Source: Winogradskyella sp. J14-2 (lineage in GTDB: Bacteria; Bacteroidota; Bacteroidia; Flavobacteriales; Flavobacteriaceae). Taken from it: a DNA stretch of 64,000 nucleotides. Below are positions 52,101 to 61,335 of the stretch, piece by piece (the first letter of the stretch is position 1; each line of letters opens with the position of its first letter). The notes below the pieces were generated by a model, which saw only the letters and a list, made by a program, of their open reading frames with translations, was not told where the DNA came from and did not search any database. Position numbers and translations under genes: made by a program. Where the stretch lies: positions 310,001 to 374,000 of the forward strand of contig NZ_CP019388.1 in assembly GCF_001971725.1 (NCBI RefSeq), read 5' to 3'.

Positions 52101-54572
52101 TTATTTTGGCTCTAATATAGTGTTAATTCTTTCAATACAATCTCTATAATGGTATTTTGTATCGGTATTTATACCAGTATTAACTGCAGAAGTTAAGATT
52201 CGTTTTAAAGTGTTTAGTTCACCTCTAACGATAGATCTTACATCAGATTGGTTAACATTAAAGTACTGATTGCTTCGTTTAGAATCTATTTTTTCTGTCA
52301 TTAAATACTCCATTCTATCAACATATGCACGTTGCAAATTTCTTCTAAATACTGTAACGTTAGAAGATGATCTGGTTTCTGACCACAATCCGTAACGCAA
52401 CGCTTTCATCATATCTAAAGCAGAATAGTTATTGTTGTTCATAGCATTGTGGTCTATGAGTCTTCCTAAACGTTCAAAATTCATTAAATTATTTAGATGA
52501 CGCGTTTGCAATCTTCGAATTCTATCTGTGTACCCGGCAAAATCAATATTTCTTAAAATAGTTTCATCAACTAGCCACTCTGGTGTTTCAAAAGCATTTT
52601 GGTGCAACCATTGCATTGCGGATTTCTGATATGCTTTATCCACAGGATTGTAAACCAAACCTTCTTGAGATGGGTTCTTGGTATCTTCCACTACTCCACC
52701 AACATGTGTGACTACATGACCAACATAACGGCTCCAAACACCTAAAAGTTCACCATAAAGTTCTTCTAAATCTTCATAATTGTTCGTCTTATCGCTCGTC
52801 CAATCAGGTAAGTTTTTAGCAACAATTTTGAGGTTCTTAAGCCCATAAGTACTGGCTTTTATACTATTATTGCCAATATCTTCGGTTTGTGCTGTTGGGT
52901 CGAAACGACTGCTTTGTTTTCCGAATTTATAAATAGGATTTCCTGCCTTTTCAATGATCCAAAGGTTTAAAATTTCTTTTTCATCGTCTGCTGATTTAGC
53001 CTCTGGAATGTATCGATAACCGTAATTTATGGCATAATCGTCATAAGGTCCTAACTGACGAATAAATCTAATATTTTTGTCGCCTGGCTGTGCAATATAA
53101 TTGTAGCGTGCATAATCCATAATAGTAGCAGCTATACCATTTTTTTGAGTGAATGTACCATTTCTATAATCTTCTACATCATAGGCATAACTTGCACTCA
53201 TGTTATGAGGTAGACCCAAGGTGTGTCCAACCTCGTGAGCAATTACCATTTTCATCATTTCGCCTATTTCTTCATCTGGAGTATTTAAAGTTCTTGCAGA
53301 AGGATTCGCAGCTCCAGTTTCTAGCATGTAACGGTTTCTGTAGGAACGCAGATGGTTATGATACCATATGATATCACTTTCTATAATTTCGCCGCTTCGA
53401 GGATCAGATACACTAGGTCCTGTGGCATTGCGTGTAGTACTAGCCACATAGCGCACCACAGAATAGCGAATATCCTCAGGACTAAACTCAGGATCTTCTT
53501 CCCTTGTAGGAGGATCTTTTGCTATAATGGCATTTTTAAATCCTGCTGCTTCAAAAGCTTTTTGCCATAGCTCTATGCCTTCTTTCATGTATTTTCTAAA
53601 CTTCATTGGTGTGGCAGGATCTAAATAATATACAATTGGTTTAACAGGTTCAACCAATTCACCTCGTTTATAGGCTTCAATATCTTTTGGTATTAATTTC
53701 CAACGTCTTATATAAGTTTTTTCATCAGCTTTTAACTGTTCACTACCATAGTCGTATTGGCTTAAAGTAAACCAACCTACTCGCTCATCAAAATAACGAG
53801 GCTGCATTGGTTCTTCTGGCAATAAAATCATAGATTGATTCATTTGAACGCTAATAGTTTCCGTTCCGTAATTAGAAGGCGGTTCTGCAGCATTATAGGT
53901 AAAATCTTGTATGACTTCAATATTTTCTGGATAACTGCGCATGGCGTTAATAAAGCTTCTAGATTTATCTAAACTTCTTACTTTATATTGTTTTCTAAAG
54001 TATGAAGGTAAACCACTTATGGCCTTAACATCTGAGCTATAAAATTTGGTAACATCAACAACTACAGCAGAGGAATCTTTAGAAAAGGCTGCTATATCGA
54101 ACGCATACAAGGTTGGCTCGTAATTATTGGCACGTACAGATACATGTATTGGCAAACTATCCGCAGCTATTGCACTCGATGATTTTTCTTTAATAAGAAT
54201 CTTATCTCTAAAACGTTCCCAATTAATCATTCTGGTATTGGTTTTTGTACCTGCATTAACATATCCTCCACCAAGGTTTGCTGGTAACTTAGCCAGTCTA
54301 CTTACCAAAAGCATATCTGTATTTAAATATTTGGTCGGTATTTCAAAATAATACTTATCATCTACAACATGAATATCAAATAAGCCTTTGTCAGTTACGG
54401 CATCTTTTGTGATTACCGTATTGTAGTCTTTTATTTTGCCTGGTTTCTTTTTTGGTGCTTGTGCTTTTGTAGCCACAGCTGGTTGCTTAGTTGAAGTCTT
54501 TTTTGAGTTATTTACTGTAGCACACGAAAAACAAAGACTCACAACGAGTGCTAATACCAAAATTTTTTTCAT
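52101..54572 (-). CDS. Zinc-dependent metalloprotease lipoprotein (DUF5117/DUF5118 type)
   Basis: The 823-residue protein has a lipoprotein signal (VVSLCFSC, Cys17), N-terminal domains of the DUF5118/DUF5117 kind (KPGKIKDYNTVITKDAVTDKGLFDIHVVDDKYYFEIP onward) and a metzincin-like active site HEVGHTLGLPHN with His446, Glu447, His450 and His456. C-terminal helices follow. It should be a periplasmic or surface protease. It is probably co-transcribed with the DUF4251-like gene. Confidence 0.9.
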   Translation of the reverse strand: MKKILVLALVVSLCFSCATVNNSKKTSTKQPAVATKAQAPKKKPGKIKDYNTVITKDAVTDKGLFDIHVVDDKYYFEIPTKYLNTDMLLVSRLAKLPANLGGGYVNAGTKTNTRMINWERFRDKILIKEKSSSAIAADSLPIHVSVRANNYEPTLYAFDIAAFSKDSSAVVVDVTKFYSSDVKAISGLPSYFRKQYKVRSLDKSRSFINAMRSYPENIEVIQDFTYNAAEPPSNYGTETISVQMNQSMILLPEEPMQPRYFDERVGWFTLSQYDYGSEQLKADEKTYIRRWKLIPKDIEAYKRGELVEPVKPIVYYLDPATPMKFRKYMKEGIELWQKAFEAAGFKNAIIAKDPPTREEDPEFSPEDIRYSVVRYVASTTRNATGPSVSDPRSGEIIESDIIWYHNHLRSYRNRYMLETGAANPSARTLNTPDEEIGEMMKMVIAHEVGHTLGLPHNMSASYAYDVEDYRNGTFTQKNGIAATIMDYARYNYIAQPGDKNIRFIRQLGPYDDYAINYGYRYIPEAKSADDEKEILNLWIIEKAGNPIYKFGKQSSRFDPTAQTEDIGNNSIKASTYGLKNLKIVAKNLPDWTSDKTNNYEDLEELYGELLGVWSRYVGHVVTHVGGVVEDTKNPSQEGLVYNPVDKAYQKSAMQWLHQNAFETPEWLVDETILRNIDFAGYTDRIRRLQTRHLNNLMNFERLGRLIDHNAMNNNNYSALDMMKALRYGLWSETRSSSNVTVFRRNLQRAYVDRMEYLMTEKIDSKRSNQYFNVNQSDVRSIVRGELNTLKRILTSAVNTGINTDTKYHYRDCIERINTILEPK

Positions 54573-54707
54573 TCTTAATAATTTAGGTTTTTTAGTAGAA
54601 ACCCTAAAGATAAATAATTGAAACGTAGTTTTGTTTTATTTCTTAAAAGCTGTTAAAATGCTATGGTTGTTACTAAGTTGTACAGTATTTTTGCATAAAA
54701 ATAAAGT

Positions 54708-55001
54708 ATGTCTAAGTTATTACCAACTTTTAGAATTGTAGCACTCTTAGAAGGTGTATCGTACATTTTATTACTTTTTCTTGCAACTCCATTAAAGTAT
54801 TTTGCCAATGACCCTAAATACGTAAAGATTTTAGGTATGCCACATGGTTTGCTATTTATCGCCTATGTTGTTATGGCCGTTTTAATGAGTAAGAACATGA
54901 AATGGAATAGTCGTACCTTATGGATTATACTTTTGGCAGCTATTATACCTTTTGGAACGTTTTACATTGATAAAAAATATCTAAAAACTAAAAATGCTTA
55001 G
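54708..55001 (+). CDS. DUF3817 membrane protein
   Basis: The 97-residue protein has three hydrophobic segments and the DUF3817 pattern: FRIVALLEGVSYILLLFLATPLKYFAND, KILGMPHGLLFIAYVVMAV and TLWIILLAAIIPFGTFYIDKKYL. It is an inner-membrane protein of unknown function. It overlaps the MscS gene by 8 bases, so it is translationally coupled to it. Confidence 0.88.
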   Translation: MSKLLPTFRIVALLEGVSYILLLFLATPLKYFANDPKYVKILGMPHGLLFIAYVVMAVLMSKNMKWNSRTLWIILLAAIIPFGTFYIDKKYLKTKNA

Positions 55002-56232
55002 TATAAGACATTATATATACGATCTTCTTATTGAACAAGGTATTTCTGAAAATACAGCGAAGTATTTGAACATGCTCGCCCTCTTGCTGGCATTACTCAT
55101 TATTGCATTTATTGTAGATTTTATTACCAAACGTATTTTGTGGCGGTTTTCTGCAGGAGTCGCCAAGCGCACAAAAACTAATTTTGACGATATTTTAATC
55201 GGTAATAAGCTACCTAGAAACATAGCGCACATTATTCCGCTGGTTATACTTATTGAGTTTGTGCCAGATGTGTTTTCTGATTTTACTTATTTTGAAAATA
55301 TAGTTGAAAAAACACTGAAGATTATTGCTATTTTACTAACGCTAAGGATTATTAGAAGTTTCCTTAATTCAGTAAAAGATTATCTTAAAACATTACTACG
55401 TTACAAGGATAAACCTATAGATAGTTACATCCAAGTATTTATGATTTTTGCTTGGATACTTGGTATATTTGGTATTTTCTCTATTCTAACAGGTGTAACG
55501 TTTATAAAATTTGCTTTCACATTAGGAACAGCTTCAGCTGTAATTCTTTTGATTTTTAAGGATACCATTCTTGGCTTTGTAGCCAGCATACAAGTATCTA
55601 TAAACGATATGGTACGTATTGGAGACTGGATTACGTTTGAAAAGTATGGAGCAGATGGTGATGTAATAGAAATTAATTTAGCCACAGTAAAGGTCCAGAA
55701 CTGGGATAAAACCATAACCACCATACCAACCTATGCCTTAATATCTGACTCGTTTAAAAATTGGCGAGGTATGATGAACTCTGGCGGAAGACGTATAAAG
55801 CGTTCTGTGATTGTTAAAACATCGACTATAAAATTTTTAACTGATGAAGACATAGAGCGTTTTAAAAAGATTGAGCTTATCTCTAATTATATTGATGAAC
55901 GTTCTAAAGAGATAAAAAAATTTAATACTGAAAAAGGTGTTGATAAATCAATTCTTATTAATGGCAGAAACCTAACAAACTTTGGTGTATTTAGAAAATA
56001 TTTGCAGACTTACATGGATAATCACTCTGCTATTAATAAGGACATGACCTTAATGGTGCGACAATTAGAGCCTACACCACAAGGTATACCTATGGAAATA
56101 TATGCCTTTAGTAGTGATATACGTTGGGAAAACTACGAGTATATTATTGGAGATGTGTTTGACCATGTTTTGGCCTCTGTGAGTTATTTCGATTTAGAGA
56201 TCTACGAATTGTCCATTGTTAATAAACATTAA
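54994..56232 (+). CDS. Mechanosensitive channel, MscS family (YbdG-like)
   Basis: The 412-residue protein has several N-terminal membrane helices (about 25-210) and the MscS pore and beta domain: LGTASAVILLIFKDTILGFVASIQVSINDMVRIGDWITFEKYGADGDV, then INLATVKVQNWDKTITTIPTYALISDSFKNWRGM. A cytosolic cage follows. Its length, inserted charged region (RSKEIKKFNTEKGVDK) and QLEPTPQGIPMEIYAF end resemble the YbdG/YnaI-like branch. It should release solutes on membrane tension. It overlaps DUF3817 and is convergent with the thioesterase gene by 4 bases. Confidence 0.9.
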   Translation: MLSIRHYIYDLLIEQGISENTAKYLNMLALLLALLIIAFIVDFITKRILWRFSAGVAKRTKTNFDDILIGNKLPRNIAHIIPLVILIEFVPDVFSDFTYFENIVEKTLKIIAILLTLRIIRSFLNSVKDYLKTLLRYKDKPIDSYIQVFMIFAWILGIFGIFSILTGVTFIKFAFTLGTASAVILLIFKDTILGFVASIQVSINDMVRIGDWITFEKYGADGDVIEINLATVKVQNWDKTITTIPTYALISDSFKNWRGMMNSGGRRIKRSVIVKTSTIKFLTDEDIERFKKIELISNYIDERSKEIKKFNTEKGVDKSILINGRNLTNFGVFRKYLQTYMDNHSAINKDMTLMVRQLEPTPQGIPMEIYAFSSDIRWENYEYIIGDVFDHVLASVSYFDLEIYELSIVNKH

Positions 56233-56627
56233 GGTTCGTCTTCGTCTAACCTATCTTTTACAAATTCGACTTCTGTTTTACCATGGGGTTTTGGTTTACC
56301 ATCAGGACCAAGATTTACCATAATAATCTTATCTATGGTGAGAATAGTTTCTCTCGTCATCTTATTACGAACTTCGCACTTCATCGTTAAAGAGGTTTTC
56401 CCAAATTTTATGACCTCTATGCCTATTTCAATAATATCGCCCTTTCTAGCAGAAGCCATAAAATTAATTTCGGACATGTACTTGGTAACTATTTTAGGGT
56501 TTTCTAGTTGAATAACAGTATAGAGTGCAATCTCTTCGTCAATCCACGCTAAAAGCTGTCCGCCAAAAAGTGTGCTATTAGGATTTAAATCTTCGGGTTT
56601 AACCCATTTACGAGTGTGAAATCTCAT
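56229..56627 (-). CDS. Acyl-CoA thioesterase, hotdog fold
   Basis: The start at 56627 (MRFHTRKWVKPEDLNPN) is chosen over one further upstream that would overlap the DUF72 gene. The 132-residue protein has the YciA/BFIT pattern: LFGGQLLAWIDEEIALYTV with the catalytic Asp region, MSEINFMASARKGDIIEIGIEV and TLTMKCEVRNKM-like text. It hydrolyses acyl-CoA in the cytosol. It is 28 bases downstream of the DUF72 gene. Confidence 0.9.
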   Translation of the reverse strand: MRFHTRKWVKPEDLNPNSTLFGGQLLAWIDEEIALYTVIQLENPKIVTKYMSEINFMASARKGDIIEIGIEVIKFGKTSLTMKCEVRNKMTRETILTIDKIIMVNLGPDGKPKPHGKTEVEFVKDRLDEDEP

Positions 56628-56655
56628 TTTATTAGTAGTTTCGCTATAATATAAT

Positions 56656-57549
56656 TTATAATAACTTTTGTTGACCTTCCGAATCATCATTAGGAATCTT
56701 TAAGTCCATCCCCAATTCAGCATTTAATTTTTTAATGAAATACGCAGAAAGTAATGGCGATTCTTTTTCAATATTTTGATGCACAAAAAAGTTGATATGC
56801 TCAAGTCCGTTGTCTTTCCAATACTTTAGGCGTTCTACCCAATCATCTAATCGTGTATAGTCACTGGCATAATTTGCACCAACATAACGCACAAAAGCTC
56901 TAGAATTGGTGAGGCGCATATGCATAATATCGCGTCTACCAGCACTGTCTACAATAATGTTAGAAATATTATTCTCTTCTAAGAGTTGATATAAATCTTC
57001 AGCTATAGATTCATCATTATACCAATCTGTATGCCTAAACTCTACAGCTAGCGGAATTTCTTTTGGCCAACCTTCAATAAAATTTATAACACGATCAAAG
57101 TCTTTAGGTGCAAAATTATTGTGCATCTGTAAAAAAACACAACCTAGTTTTTCTTTAAGATTAACAACACCGTATAAATAGTTATCTACAACAGGTGCAA
57201 CATCGTCATTAAGACGTTTCCAGTGGCTAATTTCCTGATTTAACTTTGGAAAGAACTTAAAACCCTTTGGTGTTTTATCATACCACTTAATAAACTGCTC
57301 TGCCGGAAAAATTCTATAAAACGTAGCATTAAGTTCTATAGAGTTAAACTGACGCGAATAATATTCTAATTCATCCTTTGTTCCTCTTGGGTAGAACCCT
57401 TTTAAATCTGCTTTATTCCATTTAGCACAGCCTACAAAAACATGTGTTGACTTTGAAGGTTTTTTTTGCAAAGCCTTTAAAGTATCTGGATGATCCTTGG
57501 GCAAAACAAAATTAATAGCCTCTGGGTTGTTTACACTTCCAAATTTCAT
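56656..57549 (-). CDS. DUF72 family protein
   Basis: The 297-residue protein has the DUF72 (TIM-barrel-like) signature: VFVGCAKWNKADLKGFYPRGTKDELEYYSRQFNSIELNATFYRIF, GFKFFPKLNQEISH, LGCVFLQMHNNF and PLAVEFRHTDWYND. Function is not established, though the family is very widespread. It lies just upstream of the thioesterase gene in the same direction. Confidence 0.92.
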   Translation of the reverse strand: MKFGSVNNPEAINFVLPKDHPDTLKALQKKPSKSTHVFVGCAKWNKADLKGFYPRGTKDELEYYSRQFNSIELNATFYRIFPAEQFIKWYDKTPKGFKFFPKLNQEISHWKRLNDDVAPVVDNYLYGVVNLKEKLGCVFLQMHNNFAPKDFDRVINFIEGWPKEIPLAVEFRHTDWYNDESIAEDLYQLLEENNISNIIVDSAGRRDIMHMRLTNSRAFVRYVGANYASDYTRLDDWVERLKYWKDNGLEHINFFVHQNIEKESPLLSAYFIKKLNAELGMDLKIPNDDSEGQQKLL

Positions 57550-57727
57550 AAAAATGCATTTTTACCAAATATAATGGTTAATAGTGAGTTGCTGCCGTGT
57601 TAATTTTATTTTTTGAATTCTAAAATCCTTAATGTTAATAACACCGTTAACAACAATATATGATAGTACTGCTGTAGTAAGACTTAATGATTAAATTTAA
57701 TCTGAGATTAACCAAAATAACTTAACC

Positions 57728-58144
57728 ATGTCTACACGCACAGACTGTTTATTATCTATTAGGCCAGTAATTTCTTCAGCTAAAATTAATGATTCTATGA
57801 GTTCTGATGAGTTGTTTCAAAATAGAACATTACGCCCCATCATAAAGATGCAACATAATTTATTTATTGCTGTTTTTAAAAACTACATAGCTAAGCGAAA
57901 AAATGTTTTTTATGAATTAACACTGCCTAAACAATTGTCTTATATAGATAACGCTATTCATAAGGACATGAAATTTAGAAATTCTGTAAAAGGAATGATA
58001 ATTGGTCAGTTTACAGAGGAAGAATATGCGCAATACATTAACAACTCGTCTGCGCTAAACAAACGTATGATGAATATTGTAAAAGAACGCTTGTTAGACA
58101 GCGTACAAGTATTTACAAAGCCAAAAGTTTTAAAGGCGGTATAG
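57728..58144 (+). CDS. Conserved flavobacterial protein of unknown function
   Basis: The 138-residue protein is largely helical (LSIRPVISSAKINDSMSSDELFQNRTLRPIIKMQHNLFIAVF, then DMKFRNSVKGMIIGQFTEEEYAQYINNSSALNKRMMNIVKERL). Homologues in related genomes are often labelled glyoxalase, but none of the vicinal-oxygen-chelate metal positions is visible. It is 9 bases upstream of the GreA-like gene and shares its transcript. Confidence 0.75.
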   Translation: MSTRTDCLLSIRPVISSAKINDSMSSDELFQNRTLRPIIKMQHNLFIAVFKNYIAKRKNVFYELTLPKQLSYIDNAIHKDMKFRNSVKGMIIGQFTEEEYAQYINNSSALNKRMMNIVKERLLDSVQVFTKPKVLKAV

Positions 58145-58153
58145 GTACCAAAG

Positions 58154-58600
58154 ATGAGATTAAAGCAAGAACTTTTAGACATTTGCCTACAGGATGTGAG
58201 CAAAAGAATTTTAAGCTACAAGAACGAAATATCATTTATTAAAGAGTCTATAGAGAGTAACGACAAAATTAGTGACGAAGAAGGTGAGTCTGGCAACGCT
58301 AAACTATTAGAAGATTTAGAAAAAAACCTAAATTATCTTAGTGATGCCCAAAACGTAAAAGACTACCTCAATCTTATAAAACCCAATGTTATTTCTCAAA
58401 ATGCGGTTTTAGGAAGTATTGTAAAAACGGATAGTATTAATTTTTACATAGCCATAAGTAAAGGAAAGGTTACCGTAAATAAAGAGGATTACTACATTAT
58501 CTCAATACAGTCGCCAATTGGGCAACTTATTAAATCTAAATCTGTTGGCCACAGATTTGAATTTAATGGAAATAACTACACCATAAAAGAAGTATTTTAA
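58154..58600 (+). CDS. GreA/GreB-like transcription factor C-terminal family protein
   Basis: The 148-residue protein has an N-terminal helical hairpin (about 1-75, LDICLQDVSKRILSYKNEISFIKE, LLEDLEKNLNYLSDAQNVKDYL) and a C-terminal FKBP-like domain (about 80-148) with GSIVKTDSINFYIAI and SPIGQLIKSKSVGHRFEFNG, the GreA-type S-P-x-G-x-x-L-x-G-K variation. The hairpin is Asp/Glu-containing (DKISDEEGESGN). It probably binds RNA polymerase's secondary channel. It is shorter at the tip than E. coli GreA. Confidence 0.75.
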   Translation: MRLKQELLDICLQDVSKRILSYKNEISFIKESIESNDKISDEEGESGNAKLLEDLEKNLNYLSDAQNVKDYLNLIKPNVISQNAVLGSIVKTDSINFYIAISKGKVTVNKEDYYIISIQSPIGQLIKSKSVGHRFEFNGNNYTIKEVF

Positions 58601-58621
58601 TATTTATTTATGAAATAGCTT

Positions 58622-58667
58622 TTGCATTGTCACTATTTTTTGGTTAATTTTGAAACGATCATTTCAA
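58622..58667 (+). promoter_or_regulatory. tetR promoter with overlapping operator O1
   Basis: TTG (58622-58624), 20 bases, TAATTTTG (58645-58652) matches the promoter consensus. The inverted repeat TTGAAACGATCATTTCAA (58650-58667) overlaps the -7 box. It is nearly identical to the repeat before the SDR gene, so it should be the regulator's own operator. Confidence 0.75.
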
Positions 58668-58672
58668 ATAAA

Positions 58673-59254
58673 ATGCCAAAGACCGAAATTTTCGATAGAA
58701 AATTAGTACTAGATAAAGCAACAGAAGTTTTTCATCTTAAGGGATATAATGCCACATCTATGCAAGATTTAGTAGATGCTACAGGATTAAATAGATCTAG
58801 TATATATAACTCTTTTGAAAGCAAAGAAAACCTGTACATGCATTGTTTAATTAATTATAAAAACCTGTACAACAGTAAGTCTAGTGCTTTGGTAAACGCA
58901 TCTAAAGGTGCAATAAATGCCATAGCAACAATTTTTGATTTTTATATAAACGATATAGTTAAAGACAGTCAAAACAAAGGCTGTATGTTGGTAAATTGTA
59001 AATCTGAAATAGGTACTAAAAATCTTAATATTCTTAAATTTTTATTAGATCACCAAAAAGAAACTTTAAGCTTTTTAGAAGCGCTGATTAGGCAAGGGCA
59101 AGAACACTCAGAAATAAATAGAAAAAAGAACGCACAAGATTATGCTTTATTTCTGTTTTCTGCGCTACAAGGACTAAGAATGACAGGTATTTTAGTAAAT
59201 GATAAAACCAAACTGCAACACATTAAAGAGACAACAATAGCTATTTTAAAATAA
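58673..59254 (+). CDS. TetR/AcrR family regulator
   Basis: The start at 58673 is fixed by a promoter that lies inside the longer in-frame extension. The 193-residue protein has the TetR HTH (about 10-55, LDKATEVFHLKGYNATSMQDLVDATGLNRSSIYNSFESKENLYMH) and a C-terminal ligand/dimer domain with a NKGCMLVNCKSEIG stretch. The HTH resembles that of regulators beside SDR or reductase genes. It is transcribed with, or just upstream of, the SDR gene and probably represses both through the twin operators. Confidence 0.9.
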   Translation: MPKTEIFDRKLVLDKATEVFHLKGYNATSMQDLVDATGLNRSSIYNSFESKENLYMHCLINYKNLYNSKSSALVNASKGAINAIATIFDFYINDIVKDSQNKGCMLVNCKSEIGTKNLNILKFLLDHQKETLSFLEALIRQGQEHSEINRKKNAQDYALFLFSALQGLRMTGILVNDKTKLQHIKETTIAILK

Positions 59255-59271
59255 ATTTTTTTTAATCAATT

Positions 59272-59289
59272 TTGAAACGAATGTTTCAA
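59272..59289 (+). promoter_or_regulatory. TetR operator O2 before the SDR gene
   Basis: TTGAAACGAATGTTTCAA is a perfect inverted repeat (arms TTGAAAC/GTTTCAA, 4-base spacer) 16 bases before the SDR start. It matches operator O1 at 58650-58667 except in the spacer and one arm base. Confidence 0.8.
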
Positions 59290-59305
59290 ATAAAATCAGA
59301 ATAAC

Positions 59306-60055
59306 ATGAATAGATTTAAAGACAAAACAGTAGTAATAACAGGTGGTACAAGTGGAATAGGCTTAATTACCGCAAAAGAGTTTTTAGACGAAGGTGCAAA
59401 AGTAATCTTTACGAGTAGAAGTAAAGAAAATGTAACAAAAACAGAAAAGGAATTAGGCTCAAATGCTGTAGGCATAGTTAGTGATGCTGGCAAAATGGCA
59501 GATCTTTGGTCGTTAAAACAAAAAGTTAATGAACTTACAAACAAAGTAGACATACTATTTGTGAATGCTGGCTTTGGAAAGTTTAATTCCTTAACAAACA
59601 CCACTGAAGAAGAATTTGATGCACAGTTTAATACGCTCGTTAAAGGTGGTTACTTTACAGTACAACAATTAGAGCCTTTAATGCCAAGTGGCAGCTCCAT
59701 AGTTTTTAATACAAGTGTAGTTACAGATACAGCCATGCCAGGCGCAAGCGTTTATGGAGGCGCTAAAAGTGCGGTAAAATACTTTAGTAAAAGTTTTGCA
59801 AATGAATTAAAAGACAGAAAAATACGAGTTAATGCTGTTAGTCCTGGCCCTATAGGAACTAACTTTTTTAATGAGGCTGGCGTACCACAAGAACAGCAAG
59901 AGCAGATGGCTGAGCAAATTTTGTCTCAGGTACCTATGAACCGTTTTGGTGAACCTAAGGAGATAGCTAAAACAGTACTTTTTTTAGCTAGTGATGACAG
60001 CAGTTTTATTACAGGACACGAGGTGCAAGTAGATGGAGGTATGGTACAAGTATAA
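59306..60055 (+). CDS. Short-chain dehydrogenase/reductase
   Basis: The 249-residue enzyme has a complete classical SDR active site: the NAD(P)-binding TGGTSGIG (Gly13, Gly17, Gly19), DILFVNAG, Ser137 in FNTSVV, Tyr150 and Lys154 in VYGGAKSAVK, and the NAVSPGPIGTNFF loop. Arg38 in TSRSK after the second strand suggests NADP(H). It should oxidise or reduce a small carbonyl or alcohol in the cytosol. Its operator and TetR neighbour suggest it is induced by a toxic or signal molecule. Confidence 0.93.
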   Translation: MNRFKDKTVVITGGTSGIGLITAKEFLDEGAKVIFTSRSKENVTKTEKELGSNAVGIVSDAGKMADLWSLKQKVNELTNKVDILFVNAGFGKFNSLTNTTEEEFDAQFNTLVKGGYFTVQQLEPLMPSGSSIVFNTSVVTDTAMPGASVYGGAKSAVKYFSKSFANELKDRKIRVNAVSPGPIGTNFFNEAGVPQEQQEQMAEQILSQVPMNRFGEPKEIAKTVLFLASDDSSFITGHEVQVDGGMVQV

Positions 60056-60128
60056 CTACAGAACATAATAAAACGAACTAAAAGCAGAGAATATAACGTA
60101 TTTATTCTTGGCTTTTTCTTTAACTATT

Positions 60129-60806
60129 TTAAAGAATAGATTCACCGTTTAGGTTTGTTGTAAGCACATCGCTCATGTAATCAAAGAAAGGTCTAATTTT
60201 CTTAAAATCATCATTTACACTCTCAAGAAAATTGGGCTCTAGCACAGCTTCATCCGAGTATTTTTTTATGAAGATGTATTGCTTTCTACGAATAAGATCT
60301 ATAGCAGGATGATCTCTATCAAAGCCTTTTGGTGCTGTTTTTAGTTCATCACCAACAAAATTGCCCCAGGTTTCACTAAAAGTTTTATTATTAAGAATAT
60401 CTCTCATCTCACTATCGTCCATCTCAAATTCTTTTCTAATTCGTAGTAAATCTTCCTTATTTGGCTCCCAAAACCCTGTTGCAATAAACGATTCGTTATT
60501 AGGTTGAATATGCAAATAATAACCTCCTCTTAATTCAGGTTTTTTTCTTGTAAAAGAGCCCCCAAAATGGGTTTTATATGGTAATTTATTTTTTGAAAAA
60601 CGAATATCTCTATAAATTCTAAAAACTTTTATCTTTTCAATCTGGTCGTGAGTGCTAATTAACTCACCTAAATAATTATAGGCAGATTTTACTTTCGCTT
60701 CTAGGGCTTTAAACTCAGTTTTATGTTCATTAAACCAGTCTCTATTATTGTTTATGGTTAACTCTTTATAGAAAAAAAAAGTCTCTTTTGGTATGGTAAT
60801 ACTCAT
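60129..60806 (-). CDS. DUF2461 family protein
   Basis: The start at 60806 (MSITIPKETFFFYKELTINNNRDWF) is preferred to one 39 bases upstream. The 225-residue protein has the DUF2461 pattern: NNNRDWFNEHKTEF, FRIYRDIRFSKNKLPYKTHFGG, GGYYLHIQPNNESFIATGFWEP and a basic C-terminal part. The HIQP and RDIRFSKNKTPYK parts are typical. Function is unknown. It is convergent with the SDR gene. Confidence 0.9.
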   Translation of the reverse strand: MSITIPKETFFFYKELTINNNRDWFNEHKTEFKALEAKVKSAYNYLGELISTHDQIEKIKVFRIYRDIRFSKNKLPYKTHFGGSFTRKKPELRGGYYLHIQPNNESFIATGFWEPNKEDLLRIRKEFEMDDSEMRDILNNKTFSETWGNFVGDELKTAPKGFDRDHPAIDLIRRKQYIFIKKYSDEAVLEPNFLESVNDDFKKIRPFFDYMSDVLTTNLNGESIL

Positions 60807-60820
60807 ATTATTTTTGTTTG

Positions 60821-60859
60821 TATAAAAATAAAAAAAAGCCATCACTATTGATGGCTTTT
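60821..60859 (-). terminator. Terminator after the acidic-lipoprotein gene
   Basis: AAAAGCCATCA pairs with TGATGGCTTTT; on the reverse strand a T run follows. It ends the transcript of the gene at 60896-61114 just before the DUF2461 gene starts. Confidence 0.75.
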
Positions 60860-60895
60860 AGAGGTTATGTAAGTTATATTTAGGTTTTAAGTGTT

Positions 60896-61114
60896 TTAAA
60901 TTCCATTTGTACTATCATCTTCTTTAACCTCTTTGATATTGTCTTTTAAGTCTTCAGCAGCATCTTTAATTTCATCACTGGCATCTTCTAATTCTTCGTC
61001 AAATTCGTCTAAAGCCTGCTCGACTTTTTCATCTGGTGTTTTTTGCTCTCGGCAGTTAAATAATAAAATATTTAAACTAAAAAGCGCAAAAACTAGATAT
61101 GTTGTATTTTTCAT
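60896..61114 (-). CDS. Small acidic lipoprotein
   Basis: The 72-residue protein has a lipoprotein signal ending LLFNC (Cys21), then REQKTPDEKVEQ and a stretch dominated by Asp and Glu (ALDEFDEELEDASDEIKDAAEDLKDN). It is a paralogue of the next gene upstream, sharing CREQK and EKVE after the lipid anchor. The acidic part is probably a periplasmic amphipathic helix. Function is unknown; such small lipoproteins often respond to envelope stress. Confidence 0.7.
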   Translation of the reverse strand: MKNTTYLVFALFSLNILLFNCREQKTPDEKVEQALDEFDEELEDASDEIKDAAEDLKDNIKEVKEDDSTNGI

Positions 61115-61125
61115 TTTTAGGCTTA

Positions 61126-61305
61126 TTAATTATCAACAGCATCTTCTACCTCGTCAGATACATCTTCTGCGGTGTCTTCAATAGCATCGCCTGTGTTTTC
61201 TACTGCATCCTCTACTTTTTCTCCAGTAGATTTTTGTTCTCTACAACTTGTAGTTAACAAGCTTAAACAAAATAGTGAAATAAATAAATATGTGAATTTT
61301 TTCAT
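61126..61305 (-). CDS. Small acidic lipoprotein, second copy (59 residues)
   Basis: This 59-residue gene starts at 61305 and stops at 61126-61128. It has a lipoprotein signal ending TTSC, then REQKSTGEKVED and an acidic helix (AVENTGDAIEDTAEDVSDEV). It is a tandem duplicate-like relative of the gene 11 bases downstream, sharing CREQK and EKVE. The two are probably co-transcribed. Confidence 0.7.
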   Translation of the reverse strand: MKKFTYLFISLFCLSLLTTSCREQKSTGEKVEDAVENTGDAIEDTAEDVSDEVEDAVDN

Positions 61306-61335
61306 CGTTTTAAATTTTAATAATTATTGTTTTTT

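Noticed and set aside
57728..58144. Glyoxalase function for the 138-residue protein
   Set aside because: The name is common for homologues, but no glyoxalase metal ligands or fold pattern are visible.
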